Source: Trochalopteron elliotii (taxonomy: Eukaryota; Chordata; Aves; Passeriformes; Leiothrichidae). From it: a stretch of DNA of 64,000 nt. A program made the translations under genes and the position numbers. Position 1 is the first letter of the stretch, and every line of letters begins with the position of its first letter. Shown in pieces: positions 51,501 to 62,148 of this stretch. The notes beneath the pieces were generated by a model that made no database searches, was not told where the DNA came from, and saw only the letters and a list, made by a program, of their open reading frames with translations. The stretch covers positions 263,670-327,669 of the forward strand of contig JANPWX010000557.1 of assembly GCA_024734555.1 (NCBI GenBank), written 5' to 3'.

Positions 51501-53738
51501 AACATTACCTGGCATCTTTCATCAAGCAGCCACTGTCTCTTGATACAAAACAAGTGGAGAAGTGAACTGCCTACACTGAACATACAAGTGGTTTGGAACT
51601 GCTATTATTTTACACTTGAAAGTCAAAGTACAGCATAGAATCACAGAACGTTTGGGGTTGGAAGGACCCTTCAAAGGTCATCTAGTCCAACCCCTCTACG
51701 CTGAGCAGGGACATCTTCAGCTACATTTGACTGCTCAAAGCCCAACCCATCCTGACCCTGAATGTCTCCAAGAGTGGGGCATTTACCACATCTCTGCACA
51801 GCCTGTGCCAGTGTTTCACCAACCTCATTGTAAAGCATTTCTTCCTTGTATCTAGCCTGAATCTACCTTCCTTTAGGTCAAAACCATTACCCCTTGTCCT
51901 GTCATGGACCAGCATGGCACTACCTTCTTCATTCAGCTTCTATCCTTAAAACTCTTGCTTTGGCTGGCATTTCCCAGTGCTTACCAGGAAGAAACTCCAG
52001 GGGTACAGTTGGTATAGAGGCTGGATAATCCTTTCGCTGCTGCTCAAGCCGTTTCCTTCTCTCCAACTCTTCCTGCTGGGCTGCCTTTGTCACGGCTTCC
52101 AGTTGGTCCTCCCGCAACAGCTTTCTGAACACAGGAGCAAATGTGATTTGGTTACACTCAATTTCTTCCAAAAAACTGAATGGCTGCACAGATGCTGCAA
52201 AGATGACTGACAAGCTCCAGGTATTCTGTCAGCCACACAGAGCAGGAACATTATCTCCCAAAAGAAATGGGCAAATTCTACAGCGATTTCAACACTGTGT
52301 TTCCCAACTACAGGTAACACCACTATCACTCAAGGAAAAGACAAAAGTTTGACAGAAGCAAAGTCATGAAAGGAGGAAAAAATGTAAGTGGGTAAGCACA
52401 TACTTAAATTAGGTTACCAGAGGTTAGTCTTCTGCTTGAAAGGATGTTTTTTATTGATATGCAGTTTAAAAACACAAAATGCACTAAGTCATGCAAACAA
52501 GATATATGGGAAGAAAATGCATCAATTCCCCCACAAAAAGTCATCACCCTGATTCTCTTCTGACAGCATTTCCATGAGCTAGGATCTCTAATGGTTTTAA
52601 CAATTGTTTCAATACATTCTCTCAAAGCACCTTCCCTTTACAGGTAATTTCATTTACTTCCAGAAGTTGCTTTTCCCCTGCTTCAGTCACATGTCCAGTC
52701 CTGGAAATGAAGGTGCTTTGGCCAGAGGAGAGGTGCAGTACAAGCAGTGGTAAAATCTAGTTCTCTCAAACTAGCCAACCACCTAGCTAAAACCACCCAA
52801 CCACACTTCAGGGACATCTCCTTCATCCTAATGAAGTCTCATTTGCCAAGGCCTATTCAATGTTTATTCCTTCAGCTTTAAGAAAATCAATCTGCACAAG
52901 CTTAAATAGGAACCAAAGACCACCAGCACAGGGCATGAGAGCCTCTTGCTGCCAGAGGAGTTCCTGCTCCATTAGTTCTCCTCTGAGCTTATAAAATTCC
53001 CTTGAGCAAAATTTCCTAGTGATTTACCACCTCACAACCTGTCCCAGAATACGTGGTGAATTACACAATCAAACAACTACTGCTTTATAAAATTCAGGTG
53101 AAACTTCCAACATTTTAGTCGCTAGTTGTAGCATCAACATTCCTCTCAACAAGTACCCAGGATAGTATAGGAAAGGACTGTATTTTAGGCTGTTTGCAAT
53201 AGGATTCACCTCAGCAAATATCTGAAACTGGTATTTACCTAATGGTGGTACTGTTTTTCAATCACATCTCTCAAAAGACAGCAGCAATTACACAATTTTT
53301 GCAATGTATTCCATAACCAAATATTCACTCTTCTGAAATACCAAACAAGTCTGCACCCACATGCAGCACTCCAGTCTGAGATCACTCTACTCCCACTGGT
53401 GAAATCCTAAGGTTTTGGAAAAGAAAAACCATCTGGTTTGCCAGCAGTGGCACAACGTAGCTCAGAAGCAAAGTGCAGAGATTCTGTTTTCACCACCATA
53501 TGTGACCCGAGCCCTTTCTGTCCTGCTGCTGCTGCTTACCTTATGTTCCTCCGCATGTGAGACGGTTTCTGAGCCCTCTTCTTTTTGGTGTCCTCAGAGG
53601 CCAGGCTCTTGTGCTGGTTCTGCAAGAGTTGCTCTGCCCGCTCGCTCTGAGATGAGGTAGTTGAAGTCGAGCGCTGCCATTCTCCATCCTCCGCGTGCTC
53701 CGCATGGTCACCACTGAACACGGCCTCCTGGGGCTGGT
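36622..53738 (-). CDS. RAD54L2: RAD54L2 (ARIP4), SNF2-family ATPase binding nuclear receptors; 20 exons, lacking the first coding exon
   Basis: Nuclear DNA-dependent ATPase of the Rad54/ATRX group, known as an androgen receptor partner that modulates transcription. Exons, 5' to 3': 53738-53540, 52124-51985, 50428-50297, 49640-49408, 48914-48732, 48455-48322, 47615-47419, 46892-46550, 45302-45125, 44661-44410, 43853-43735, 43428-43313, 42307-42208, 41882-41677, 40453-40278, 39546-39350, 39237-39041, 38561-38472, 37919-37827, 37610-36622. All are GT/AG. The phases agree through 1423 residues to TAA at 36622-36624. Numbering from the first full codon here, Walker A (MGLGKT) has its lysine at 270, motif II reads DEGH at 422-425 and motif VI reads [10 protein letters not shown] at 803-812. 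The end [10 protein letters not shown] matches the vertebrate protein. About 45-60 N-terminal residues are absent because their exon is not in the window. I see no frameshift or stop. Confidence 0.96.
40278..43428 (-). other. RAD54L2 exons for ATPase lobe 2
   Basis: Exon 43428-43313 starts inside VFSQSLSTL (motif IV). Exon 42307-42208 carries [19 protein letters not shown] and WLFLLSTR (motif V). Exon 41882-41677 carries [20 protein letters not shown] and [13 protein letters not shown] (motifs Va and VI). Exon 40453-40278 carries DRVVDDLNP and the conserved [11 protein letters not shown]. Order and spacing are as expected for SNF2 helicases. Confidence 0.92.
43735..48914 (-). other. RAD54L2 exons for ATPase lobe 1 and the insertion between the lobes
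   Basis: Exon 48914-48732 carries the Walker A loop GLGKT and VLAIVP (motif Ia). Exons 48455-48322 and 47615-47419 carry [12 protein letters not shown] and the lysine-rich [20 protein letters not shown] insert. Exon 46892-46550, the largest internal exon, carries DEGHRIKN (motif II) and LTGYPLQNN (motif III). Exon 44661-44410 contains a VKTE word that fits the psi-K-x-E SUMO consensus; mammalian ARIP4 is reported to be sumoylated. All catalytic residues I can name are intact, so the enzyme should be active. Confidence 0.92.
45952..46440 (+). mobile_element. CR1 LINE fragment in a RAD54L2 intron, antisense to the gene
   Basis: Landmarks are gggttcagttttgggcctct, gagggggctcagcctggaga, aactacctaaaagtaggtta and the terminal cttttccaacctaaccaatt followed by ccatgattctata. 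About 490 bases. The left edge is diverged and only approximate. Confidence 0.9.
49408..53738 (-). other. RAD54L2 N-terminal exons: serine/acidic and coiled-coil region
   Basis: Four exons encode the region before the ATPase. Exon 53738-53540 is serine/glutamine-rich and ends in a basic [16 protein letters not shown], a likely nuclear localisation signal. Exon 52124-51985 encodes a charged helix ([18 protein letters not shown]). Exons 50428-50297 and 49640-49408 hold two acidic serine stretches ([36 protein letters not shown]) that look like SUMO-interacting or CK2 sites. They lead into [15 protein letters not shown], the start of the helicase fold. Confidence 0.9.
51635..51910 (-). mobile_element. 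CR1 LINE fragment in a RAD54L2 intron, same strand as the gene
   Basis: The left edge, atagaatcacagaacgtttg followed by gggttggaaggacccttcaa, is the inverted CR1 3' terminus. It continues through catctagtccaacccctcta and cattgtaaagcatttcttcc to aaaccattaccccttgtcct. About 275 bases. Confidence 0.92.
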
Positions 53739-54235
53739 CTGCAAGGGGGAGAACATGGCATGGGAACAGCTGTGCCAGGCTGGCAGCTGGCTCTTCCATC
53801 AGCACTCAGCAGGATTTGAGCCCAACAAGAACTGACAAGACCTACTCTCACTCATTGGCAAGCATGTCACTCTGAGGGTCAAAACTGGGGTTCTTTCTGA
53901 CAGTCAAAAGAGTTCAAAAGTTTTTCAGTAAAGGGTCTGTCCCTAGTGAAAGCCAAGACTAACACCCCTCAACACAGCCCTAAAGTGTCCTGACAAGAAA
54001 ACAAGGCAAAATTATTTAGGTCCATGTGGAGCACTTGCTATCCCAATAGTCTGCTTTTCTATGAGGGCCTGATAAGCTCTGATTAAAACAAGGAACTTGT
54101 ATCTCTTTTTCTTTGTTTTACATCACTCAAGTAGGGCAGAAATTTCCATCTATATGACACCTGTGTAACCATCTCCCAGGTTAACAGAACACAGTATGTA
54201 AAAGGTTATTTGGTTCAAACACTGGGTCATGGCTC

Positions 54236-54290
54236 AGCAGGCAGCTCAGTGGTTTTAGCACCAGACTTCACTGTCATGGTTTAAATGGTG
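54236..54290 (+). mobile_element. tRNA-derived SINE remnant
   Basis: The word cagctcagtgg at 54242-54252 resembles a pol III A box (tagctcagtgg). The word tggtttaaatgg at 54277-54288 resembles a decayed B box (ggttcaaatcc) at tRNA-like spacing. Most likely a MIR/CORE-type SINE head or a tRNA pseudogene. Confidence 0.5.
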
Positions 54291-55324
54291 ATTTCCAACA
54301 AGTTTTTTGTCAAAAAAAACTTAAGTAGTAATACTCTTTCTACATTATAAATCACATGCATTCCTTTTTCTCTTCATTCTCCTATTTTCAGACTTCCATT
54401 TGTGCCTGAATCCTCTCTTAAAGCACAATGTGAAATGACACCTTGTTCTATGTGACACTTGGCTCTTCAACAGGCTGCCACTGACCAAGCTAATGCTTCC
54501 AGAGCAAAGAAAGGAAATGCTTCTGTTCAAAAGCTTCCCTTGAAGCAAACTGTTTCTGACAGGCGTTGTAATAGCTTCTTTGAAGCATCTTGTCCCCTTG
54601 TGTCAGGCAAAGAGATACCCTGAACTTCATCTTGTAATCAGCTTTCTTGCTTACATTGTGTATCTAAGCTAATGACTGAACTGAAATGACACTTAGACAG
54701 AACTTTGAAGGAAAGAAGACATCAGTGCAGAGGAATGTGGCAGATGAAGTAATACAGAACCAACAAGCATCACATTGTGACTCAGGGATCTGGAGACAGA
54801 GAGCATTCTTTCTCAAAATGCTGGGAGCTTAAATGAAGGATGATACAGTACAGCACATTGCACCTACAGCTGTCATGTTGATCTGCCCATTAAATTAACC
54901 TTATCTCCAGTATCATGTCTTAAAATTGAGATGACAAGAAGTAGATTCACACCTTATTCAAAAGCACCAACTTTGCAAACTTCCTCTCCAGACATCCCAC
55001 CAGACCCACCCCAGCATTTGCTGCAAGTCTATGTCAGAACACATTTAGGACTTCAGAGCTCAGCCCACCATGGACCAGCACCAGCAGAGCAGCTCAAACA
55101 TTTCTGTGAATATCTCTCTCTGCAAGCCCCATGCATACTGGAAAACCAGGTATCCACAGCTTACAGGATGGAACAGATCTCATGATGAAAGCAAGGAGAG
55201 TTATGCACTTGAAGATAAAGAGGTTCACTGCTACAAGCACAGCAGTTCTACCACAGCCATGGTCTGGGAGCCCTGTCCTCCCACCATGCCTCTTTAGACT
55301 TACAAGCTCAGATATCAAGCACCA

Positions 55325-55407
55325 AGTCACTTGCAGACAGAGAACTTGGCTGGGAATAAACCCAGTTTCTCAGGCTTCCCAGACAACAACTCTGCTATTT
55401 GAGCTAC
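55325..55407 (-). mobile_element. tRNA-derived SINE or tRNA pseudogene, inverted
   Basis: Read on the minus strand, gtagctcaaatagcagag (A box) is followed at tRNA spacing by ctgggtttattccca (B box). Then comes agccaagttctctgtctgca and agtgacttgg, which resembles a SINE core. The cloverleaf arms pair only partly, so it is unlikely to be a working tRNA gene. Confidence 0.6.
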
Positions 55408-58400
55408 AGACACATTTTAGTCACATTACCTGCAATTCTTCAGCACTGTTTCCTTCCCCCCACCCCTCTTAACTCCTGGTTACATAACTAGATCAAAAGA
55501 TTGGATGAAATAGGGCAAAGGGAAGCAGGGAGGCTGCACACGTGATCACATGCTCCGGGATGAGTCATTAAACCTGAGACAAACACTGCCATGGTTACAC
55601 TGCTGCCATCTCACCCCGGGCCCGGAGGACCTTGACAAGGCACCAGAGAGCACAAAGCCATGCTTGTTTGGAAGAGGAAGCGCTTCCCTCCCCACACTCC
55701 AGCAATTGCCCACGTCACCTCCTCCAGCACTGTGCCAGGCAAGGCTGTCCTCAGGACAGGGTGATAATAGCAAAACCTAAAGGCTCAGGAGACCAAATTA
55801 TTATGTCTCCTCTATGTTTTCAGATGTGTTGTGCAATCGCTACGTAGACTCATTCCATTTCTGCATTTTACCTTTTCTTTCCTCTTAATGATATGTAATA
55901 TGAGCTCTGGTGAAACCTACACACAGCTGGATCAGATAGAATTCTTAAAAATAATTCTCATCTGACCAGCAGCCTGAAGCCCAAAATTTGATGATAAATT
56001 TGGTCCCACACTGAGTACAAGCCCTCATTCGCCAGAGCCATGTCTGCTCAGGCTGGTGTTTGTCCTGCCAATACAAGTTCTGAGGTGAAGAACACAATCT
56101 GTGCCTCAGCCCACATTCCTGACACATATGCATCAAGAGAGCTCTTCCACGCTAGCTGCAGCTCCAAACATCTCTCTGATTCAGCTGCAGTGGGATTCAG
56201 GGGACAGCCGGCTTCCCAAAGGCTGCTCCTATCCTTGCCACCACCACAAATAAAGCTTTTCATGAAGTTTAACTAACAATGATAAAAACAAAGTCTAACC
56301 TTGTAACAGCTCCACACCTGTGGCATGAGCTGGCAAATTGTTTTGCTGCTGCTTTGTATTAAACTCCTGATTATGTGCAGAGCCTAAACCTAACCCAGAT
56401 GAAAAGCGTGGCTCCCCGCTGCAGTCGTGTGGCTGCTCTCCAATACAGGGAGCTCCAAGCTGTGTAAATGGGACCCACACTGGGACAGAAACACATTAAG
56501 AAACAATAACTAGACACACAAACACCTATTTTGTATAAGAACAGGTCTGATCTTTGCATTGGAGGGAGTGTCAGAACAGCCTCGTTGAACAGGTCCCATC
56601 AGGTAATCAATGGAATAATCCTGCCCCAATTTTGCCAAACCTACATCTACAACAGAAACGCAATTAGAGTTTTGTAACAGGAGCTCAACATGCTACTCTG
56701 GCATGGTTATACAAGTAGTGTTTTACACAACACAGAAATTCATCAGCCACGTTTGCGTGTTGACAACTGTCTGATCATGCTGGAGCTGCTGTGCACTCTA
56801 GGAAGGCCTGGGTATTTATCTACATTGCCAGCTTGAGAAGAGCATTGCCACCAGCCTGTGGGGTGACAACCCAGCACAGTCCTGCACAGTAAGATGAGCC
56901 ACAGCAGAAAAAGCAGACCCAAGTCTGCCCAGCCAAAGACAGCCATGGGTCAGGTGTGGTTGTTGGCAAGGGTGTAAATCCATCCCATGGTTACATGCTG
57001 TGAGTACCAAGAATCATCCAGTTCACACCAGCTTTATTCCACACTTTGCACTGTCGTCACCAGATCTACAAAGAGGATTTCCCACAGGAAGTGGTGGTAG
57101 CAGCTGCCCCTTCAGGTGGGTTATAGCTCTCTGTCTGAGAAAACCCCAAACAGTTCCCAGTGGTTATGGACACATGGGCACACCCAGGCACTCCGTCCTG
57201 CAAGATACCCTGAATGCCAAGAGGGGCACGACTACCCTTTCTCATGCACTTTAGAGGTGTGAAATGTGCCTGCACCCTCAAAACCCAACAGATCTGGTTA
57301 CAGCATGGCTCTGGTTTGTGCTGCAGACCAGAGGTTGCCAGTTTTCTTTGCTCAATAAGCACCACCCAGCACCACCCACAGATGTACATACAAACAGGGG
57401 GGAGGTGTTTGACACTTGCATGCCACAGTATTACAGTTTAGAAGTCTGTAAGAAAGAGAGTCGTGACTGCTGTGTGTAACACTGCTTCAGATGCTCCCTG
57501 TCTGGTGTGACAGCCAGAGCTGTCCCTAAACACTGCACACAGCTGTGACTCATGATGTGTAACACAGCAAAAGATTTGTCCTGCAGTCAGGCACCTCCTA
57601 CTGCAGCCAAGCTCACCTCATCACCTCCTTCTCAAACTTCCATTACAACAGCACAGGATTCAGCCTGGTGAATATCCTCTAGATCATCAATTCAGCAGTG
57701 AATTGCTCTCAACAGGGCCTGCTCTGCAAAATGGCTCAGGTTGCTGCAAAGTGTCATGTAAGCAGCAGGTTGTTTTGAGGTGTGACATTTGTGTAATTAA
57801 CACTGTCTTCTGACACCAAAGTAAGTGAAAAACAGTGTTATAGCCAACCTCCGTGCTCCAAGGCAGACCTCAGTAAGTCTAAGTGTCTGTGCATCAACAG
57901 TTTGGCTCTAGCAACAGTCAGCACTCCTAGGAGTGCAGAAATTCCCATTCAGAAGATCTGAGGGTCTCCCACCCAAGGTTGCTGCATAAGAAGATCCAAG
58001 AGACCCCTCAGTGGACAAACTACTGAGTAAGTTGGTGACTTTCTTTCCTGCTCCATTACGAGCCAACTAACAGGGCTAGCTAGAGGTATGTACACCTCCT
58101 CCTGGGAGACCAGTTTCCTTGCCAGGGTAACTCCAGTGACTCCAGAAAAGACATAGCACTGAAAAACAGACTCTTGTTTATTTCTAAAATCATTTCACTA
58201 TGGAAACTCAGGATACCAAAGAGGACAATTTTGCTGAGTTTTTAGGCATTATTTCCTACCCTAAGGACAGAGATGTGCATGCATGGTGAGGAATGTAGCT
58301 ACATGCAGAGCAGCGAGCAGTTAATTCTTACTTTGGGAGCTTTTTTTTGTCCTGCACAAAGAACAAAGAGCAGTTAAATATTATTGCAGGCCTTTTGGGA

Positions 58401-59149
58401 GCTTCTATGCAGTTTGTGGGCAAAAGCCTGTCAGAGACTAGCTAATACTAGCTAGTGCTACTACAGCCGGTACTAAGCTGTCAAAGCAGGAATGGGAGGA
58501 GCACTGAGGAATGGCACGAGAAAGTCTAATTGCAGCTCCAGCTGCAACTCAGTCCCTGACACACTGAACTGCAACTGGAGTGCCAAAGGCTGGAGTAGCA
58601 ACTCTGCAGAGCAAGCCTGACTGCAAAGGCTCTGACAGCCTGGAAAATGCTCTGTGGGGTTATGTGATGTTTCTCCAGTGTGCTGGGAGCTGGAGTGGTG
58701 GGTAGCTGATGCCAGATTGCAACTGTACCTGGCTCACAAAGAACAGCAGTTCTCTAACTGCAGCACAGCAATCAGCTTGGAAGCTGCCAACATCCAGAGT
58801 CCTCTGGCTCATCCTGTACTCAGCTGTGCAATATAAATGAAATACTTCCAAAATATTCTTTGCGTGCAACTGGTGCAGCTGTTGCATGGATGCCATGCAA
58901 GAAGCGAGAAGTGGTATCTGCACAGAGCACCTCTCACTCAGGTGGCATTGTGTGAAAACACTTGAGCGCCACAAGGCTGGGCTGGAAGCAGGAAATTCCT
59001 TGTGAAACCCCTTAAGTACAGGGTAGGTGAAAGTAAGGGAAAAGCTCAAACTCCCTTCCTCCAGTCTTTACCTGTTGCAACACCCAGGAGAGGCACAGAG
59101 ACGGCAAACATCAACACCTGGTTGCTTCCACCCAAAGCCCTGGGAAAGC

Positions 59150-59720
59150 CACCTCAGAGAGGGTCGGAGCGGGACAGAGCAGGATGCAGCCCCTTCGGGA
59201 ACCCGAGGCTCTCCTCGGGACAGCCGCTGTCAGGGCAGCTAATCAGCAACGAGACTTTGTTCCCGGAAAATAATCGGGCTCAGTCTTCGACGGCAGGACG
59301 CCCCTCCCAGCCACCAGCGCTTAACAAAGCCCTAATTATGTAAGTATTATATAACGCGGCACACCTGCCCCCCGGTGCCGGCCACGGCACCCGCGCCTGG
59401 CCGCGCTGCCCCCAGCACGGCGGACCCCACGCCCGCCCCTCTCCGGTCCCTGGCAGCTGCCACTGCTGCCGGCACGACAGCCGGGACAAGCCTTGTGTCC
59501 GCTTGTCCACACAGGACCGCGGCTGTGGGAGCTCCCAGGCCTGGCAGTGCACCCTGGCCAAGCGGGGAGCCGCGCCGAGAGCCGCGGGATCACAGCAGCC
59601 CCGGGCGAGGCTGTCCCCGCCCGGCTCCAGCGGAGCGCAGCCCCCTGAGCACAGCAGGGACCGACTCCCGGCACTGCTTTGGCCCCAGCCGTGCTGCCGG
59701 CTGCGATGCCTGGTGTCCTG
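59150..59720. promoter_or_regulatory. CpG-rich island with a flanking palindromic TATA element
   Basis: About 570 bases are GC-rich with dense CG dinucleotides (59220-59290 and 59360-59700), embedded in AT-rich DNA. TTATATAA at 59347-59354 is its own reverse complement and could serve either strand. A minus-strand promoter here would be correctly placed to start RAD54L2 transcripts, with a donor-like cag/gtgttg on the minus strand near 59117. A plus-strand transcript is equally possible. No initiator or first exon is certain. Confidence 0.5.
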
Positions 59721-62009
59721 CTGAGTCACAGCCATGGTACTGCCAGGCACAAAGGCGTCTTTCGGGCTGAGCCTGCTCCCAGGGGAAGCTCCCCTCACTT
59801 GTCAAAAAGCACGTACATCTTCATTCTCGTTGCTGATTTATCTAGGAGTTAACCACCCCAGGTCTGTCGTTCATACCTGTCACTGTAACCAGACACAGAG
59901 TCTGTCATGTTGGTATAACAAAGAGCGCTGCTTGAAGTCTGAGTAACATGTTTTTCATTTCTCTAAGTATCAGTAAAGTGATCACTCACTGTGGGTTCAA
60001 GACACCTACGTGAAATCTGTGGATTGCTGGTGAGGGATGGCAGGCTGCCTCTGTCCCCAGTGCAGGACCAGAGAATGGAGGGAAGAGATGAGCTAAAGAA
60101 AAAGCCACCAGCACTGACTCTGTGGGCATGAGGAAGGAGCCAGACCATGAGCACGCACAAGTCAAACCCATCTCCAGTCTCCTTTGGCAAAGCAGTAAGC
60201 CCAAATCAATGGAAAACTTTAAGAGATAAATTACAAGGCAGCATTGCCCTTCTTTTCTCCTTCAGACATCTTCCAGCATATCAGTTCCTGATGAGGTTAT
60301 GCTGCAGAATAAAACTCCTTTTGTGGCCTGAAGGAATCCTTCAGGAACAAAAGGCAGCAGAACTGAAGGACAGGAGTAAGGAATATATCACCCAGAAACC
60401 AAAGGGCAAGGAAGCAGCCAAGAAGTGCCAAGAGGCAAACTGGAATATCCAACAGCCAACTTTGGTGACAGGCGATATATCTTCTAACCCTGGGATTATG
60501 CAAGCAGAACCAGGCCCCAAATACCCAAGAGATCTTGTTCTGGCTGGGCCTCAGTGCTGCGGACGCTGAGACCCGGGTTACATAAACACCAAAGAGCACT
60601 TATATAACTGTTGTATAGCACAGGCTCGCAGGCACTGGCACCCCATTGCCACTGGAGTGTGGCAGGTACCTGCTCTGGGACCCAGCCCCTTCAGGATCTC
60701 CCCCCGTCCCTGCACAAGCCCCTGACTGCAGCCCAGGTGAGGCACCCATCAGGTTGTCCTCCCTTCCGCAGGCACCACAGGCTCATGGTTACTCTGGAGC
60801 AATCCTGTATCCAATTCCAGCTCCAATAGCATCAAAAGAGTGTCGTGAAATTTCAAATCAAACATTTTCACTGCGCTTTGAGACAGCAACACCTGGAGAG
60901 ATATATAATGGCTGCTACCTGCCATCCCTCTTCTAGATATGTAATCAAAACTAATTTTCCCGAAGAAAGTGCTCGAACATTAAACTGTTCCCTCCTGCCA
61001 TGCCCCCTCTCCTGCACAGACACTGTGGGCATTAGTGAAGACAAGGAAACAAAGCCAGGAAAAGCACCCACTAAGGTAGCAAGGGAAGCAGGGATCAGTC
61101 ACATTTGTCCTTTAGCCAACAGCCAGGGGTGTGTGAGAGCAATGAGTTACATAAAGCTACTGCTCTGGAGTCAGGAAGTGTTTCAGGCTGTGTGCTGGGA
61201 AGTTTTCAACAAGCTGTGCGCAGGAGGGAACCGAAACCTCCCCTTTCTGGTTATCCCAGTTAACTAGTAACCCAGAACAGAGTTTTGTCAGCCAGATTAT
61301 GAAAATTACTGTGGGGATCCAAACCACAACTAACTGGATTTAACCTAATTTATTTTCACAACAGTTTGAAGCTTTTTTTAAAAAGAGAAATATGATCTAG
61401 TTTATTGAGGAGGCTAAATATTGATTTAGGTAACGAAGATAAATTTCCCCTTTCCAGCTTCAGAAAATAGATGCATACGGGGGCTTGACACATTCCGAGC
61501 ACAGTGAATCCAGCTGGCTGCTACCATAACTCTTCTAGGGATAAATTTCAGGGACTAAGAAAAGAGGACGAGTAGGGGAGCAAGCATTCTGCATTATGCA
61601 ATGATTACATAAGCATTAATTTACACTAGGTAGCTGCGAGTTGTAGCTTTATACCAGCATACCCTCAGAGCAAGGAGAAATAATAAAGAAGGGATTATTG
61701 CTGCCACACACTTCCAAGGCCACCAAAATGGCAAACAAACAACAAGCACCAGCTGAACTTTCATCTCTGCCTCAAGCTCTCACAGTAGCTTTGCTCAGGA
61801 CCTGCTAACAAGGACAGGGAGAAGACAGGTGACACTCACTCCCAATTCAAAAGAGCAGCATGGGAAATAATCCCAGCACAAGACATCCTCCAGCATCTCA
61901 GTCCTCCTTTATTGTTGCTCCTGATGGCAGTGGTATAAGAGAGAAGTGATTTCAAAATTATAATAGTGTCACTTGCACTCTAGTCCGTGTCAAAGGAGTT
62001 CATGGGCAT

Positions 62010-62148
62010 TAAGAGCTCCTCACAGTAACCTGTGAAACACCCTTGTGTCCATCTTGCAGAGGAGGAAACTAAAAGCAATCAGATAGGCATCAGTGCTGAG
62101 TAATTAAAGTTTCTGGCTTCCTGTCCTATGCTCTAACCAACTATTCTC
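62010..62148 (-). mobile_element. MIR-like SINE, nearly complete, inverted
   Basis: Read on the minus strand, gaatagttggttagagcata plus ggacaggaagccagaaactt resembles the tRNA head. It is followed by the core, with agtttcctcctctgcaagat and the ggttactgtgaggagctctt tail. The order and spacing fit MIR with an internal deletion. It is the best-kept SINE in the window. Confidence 0.65.
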
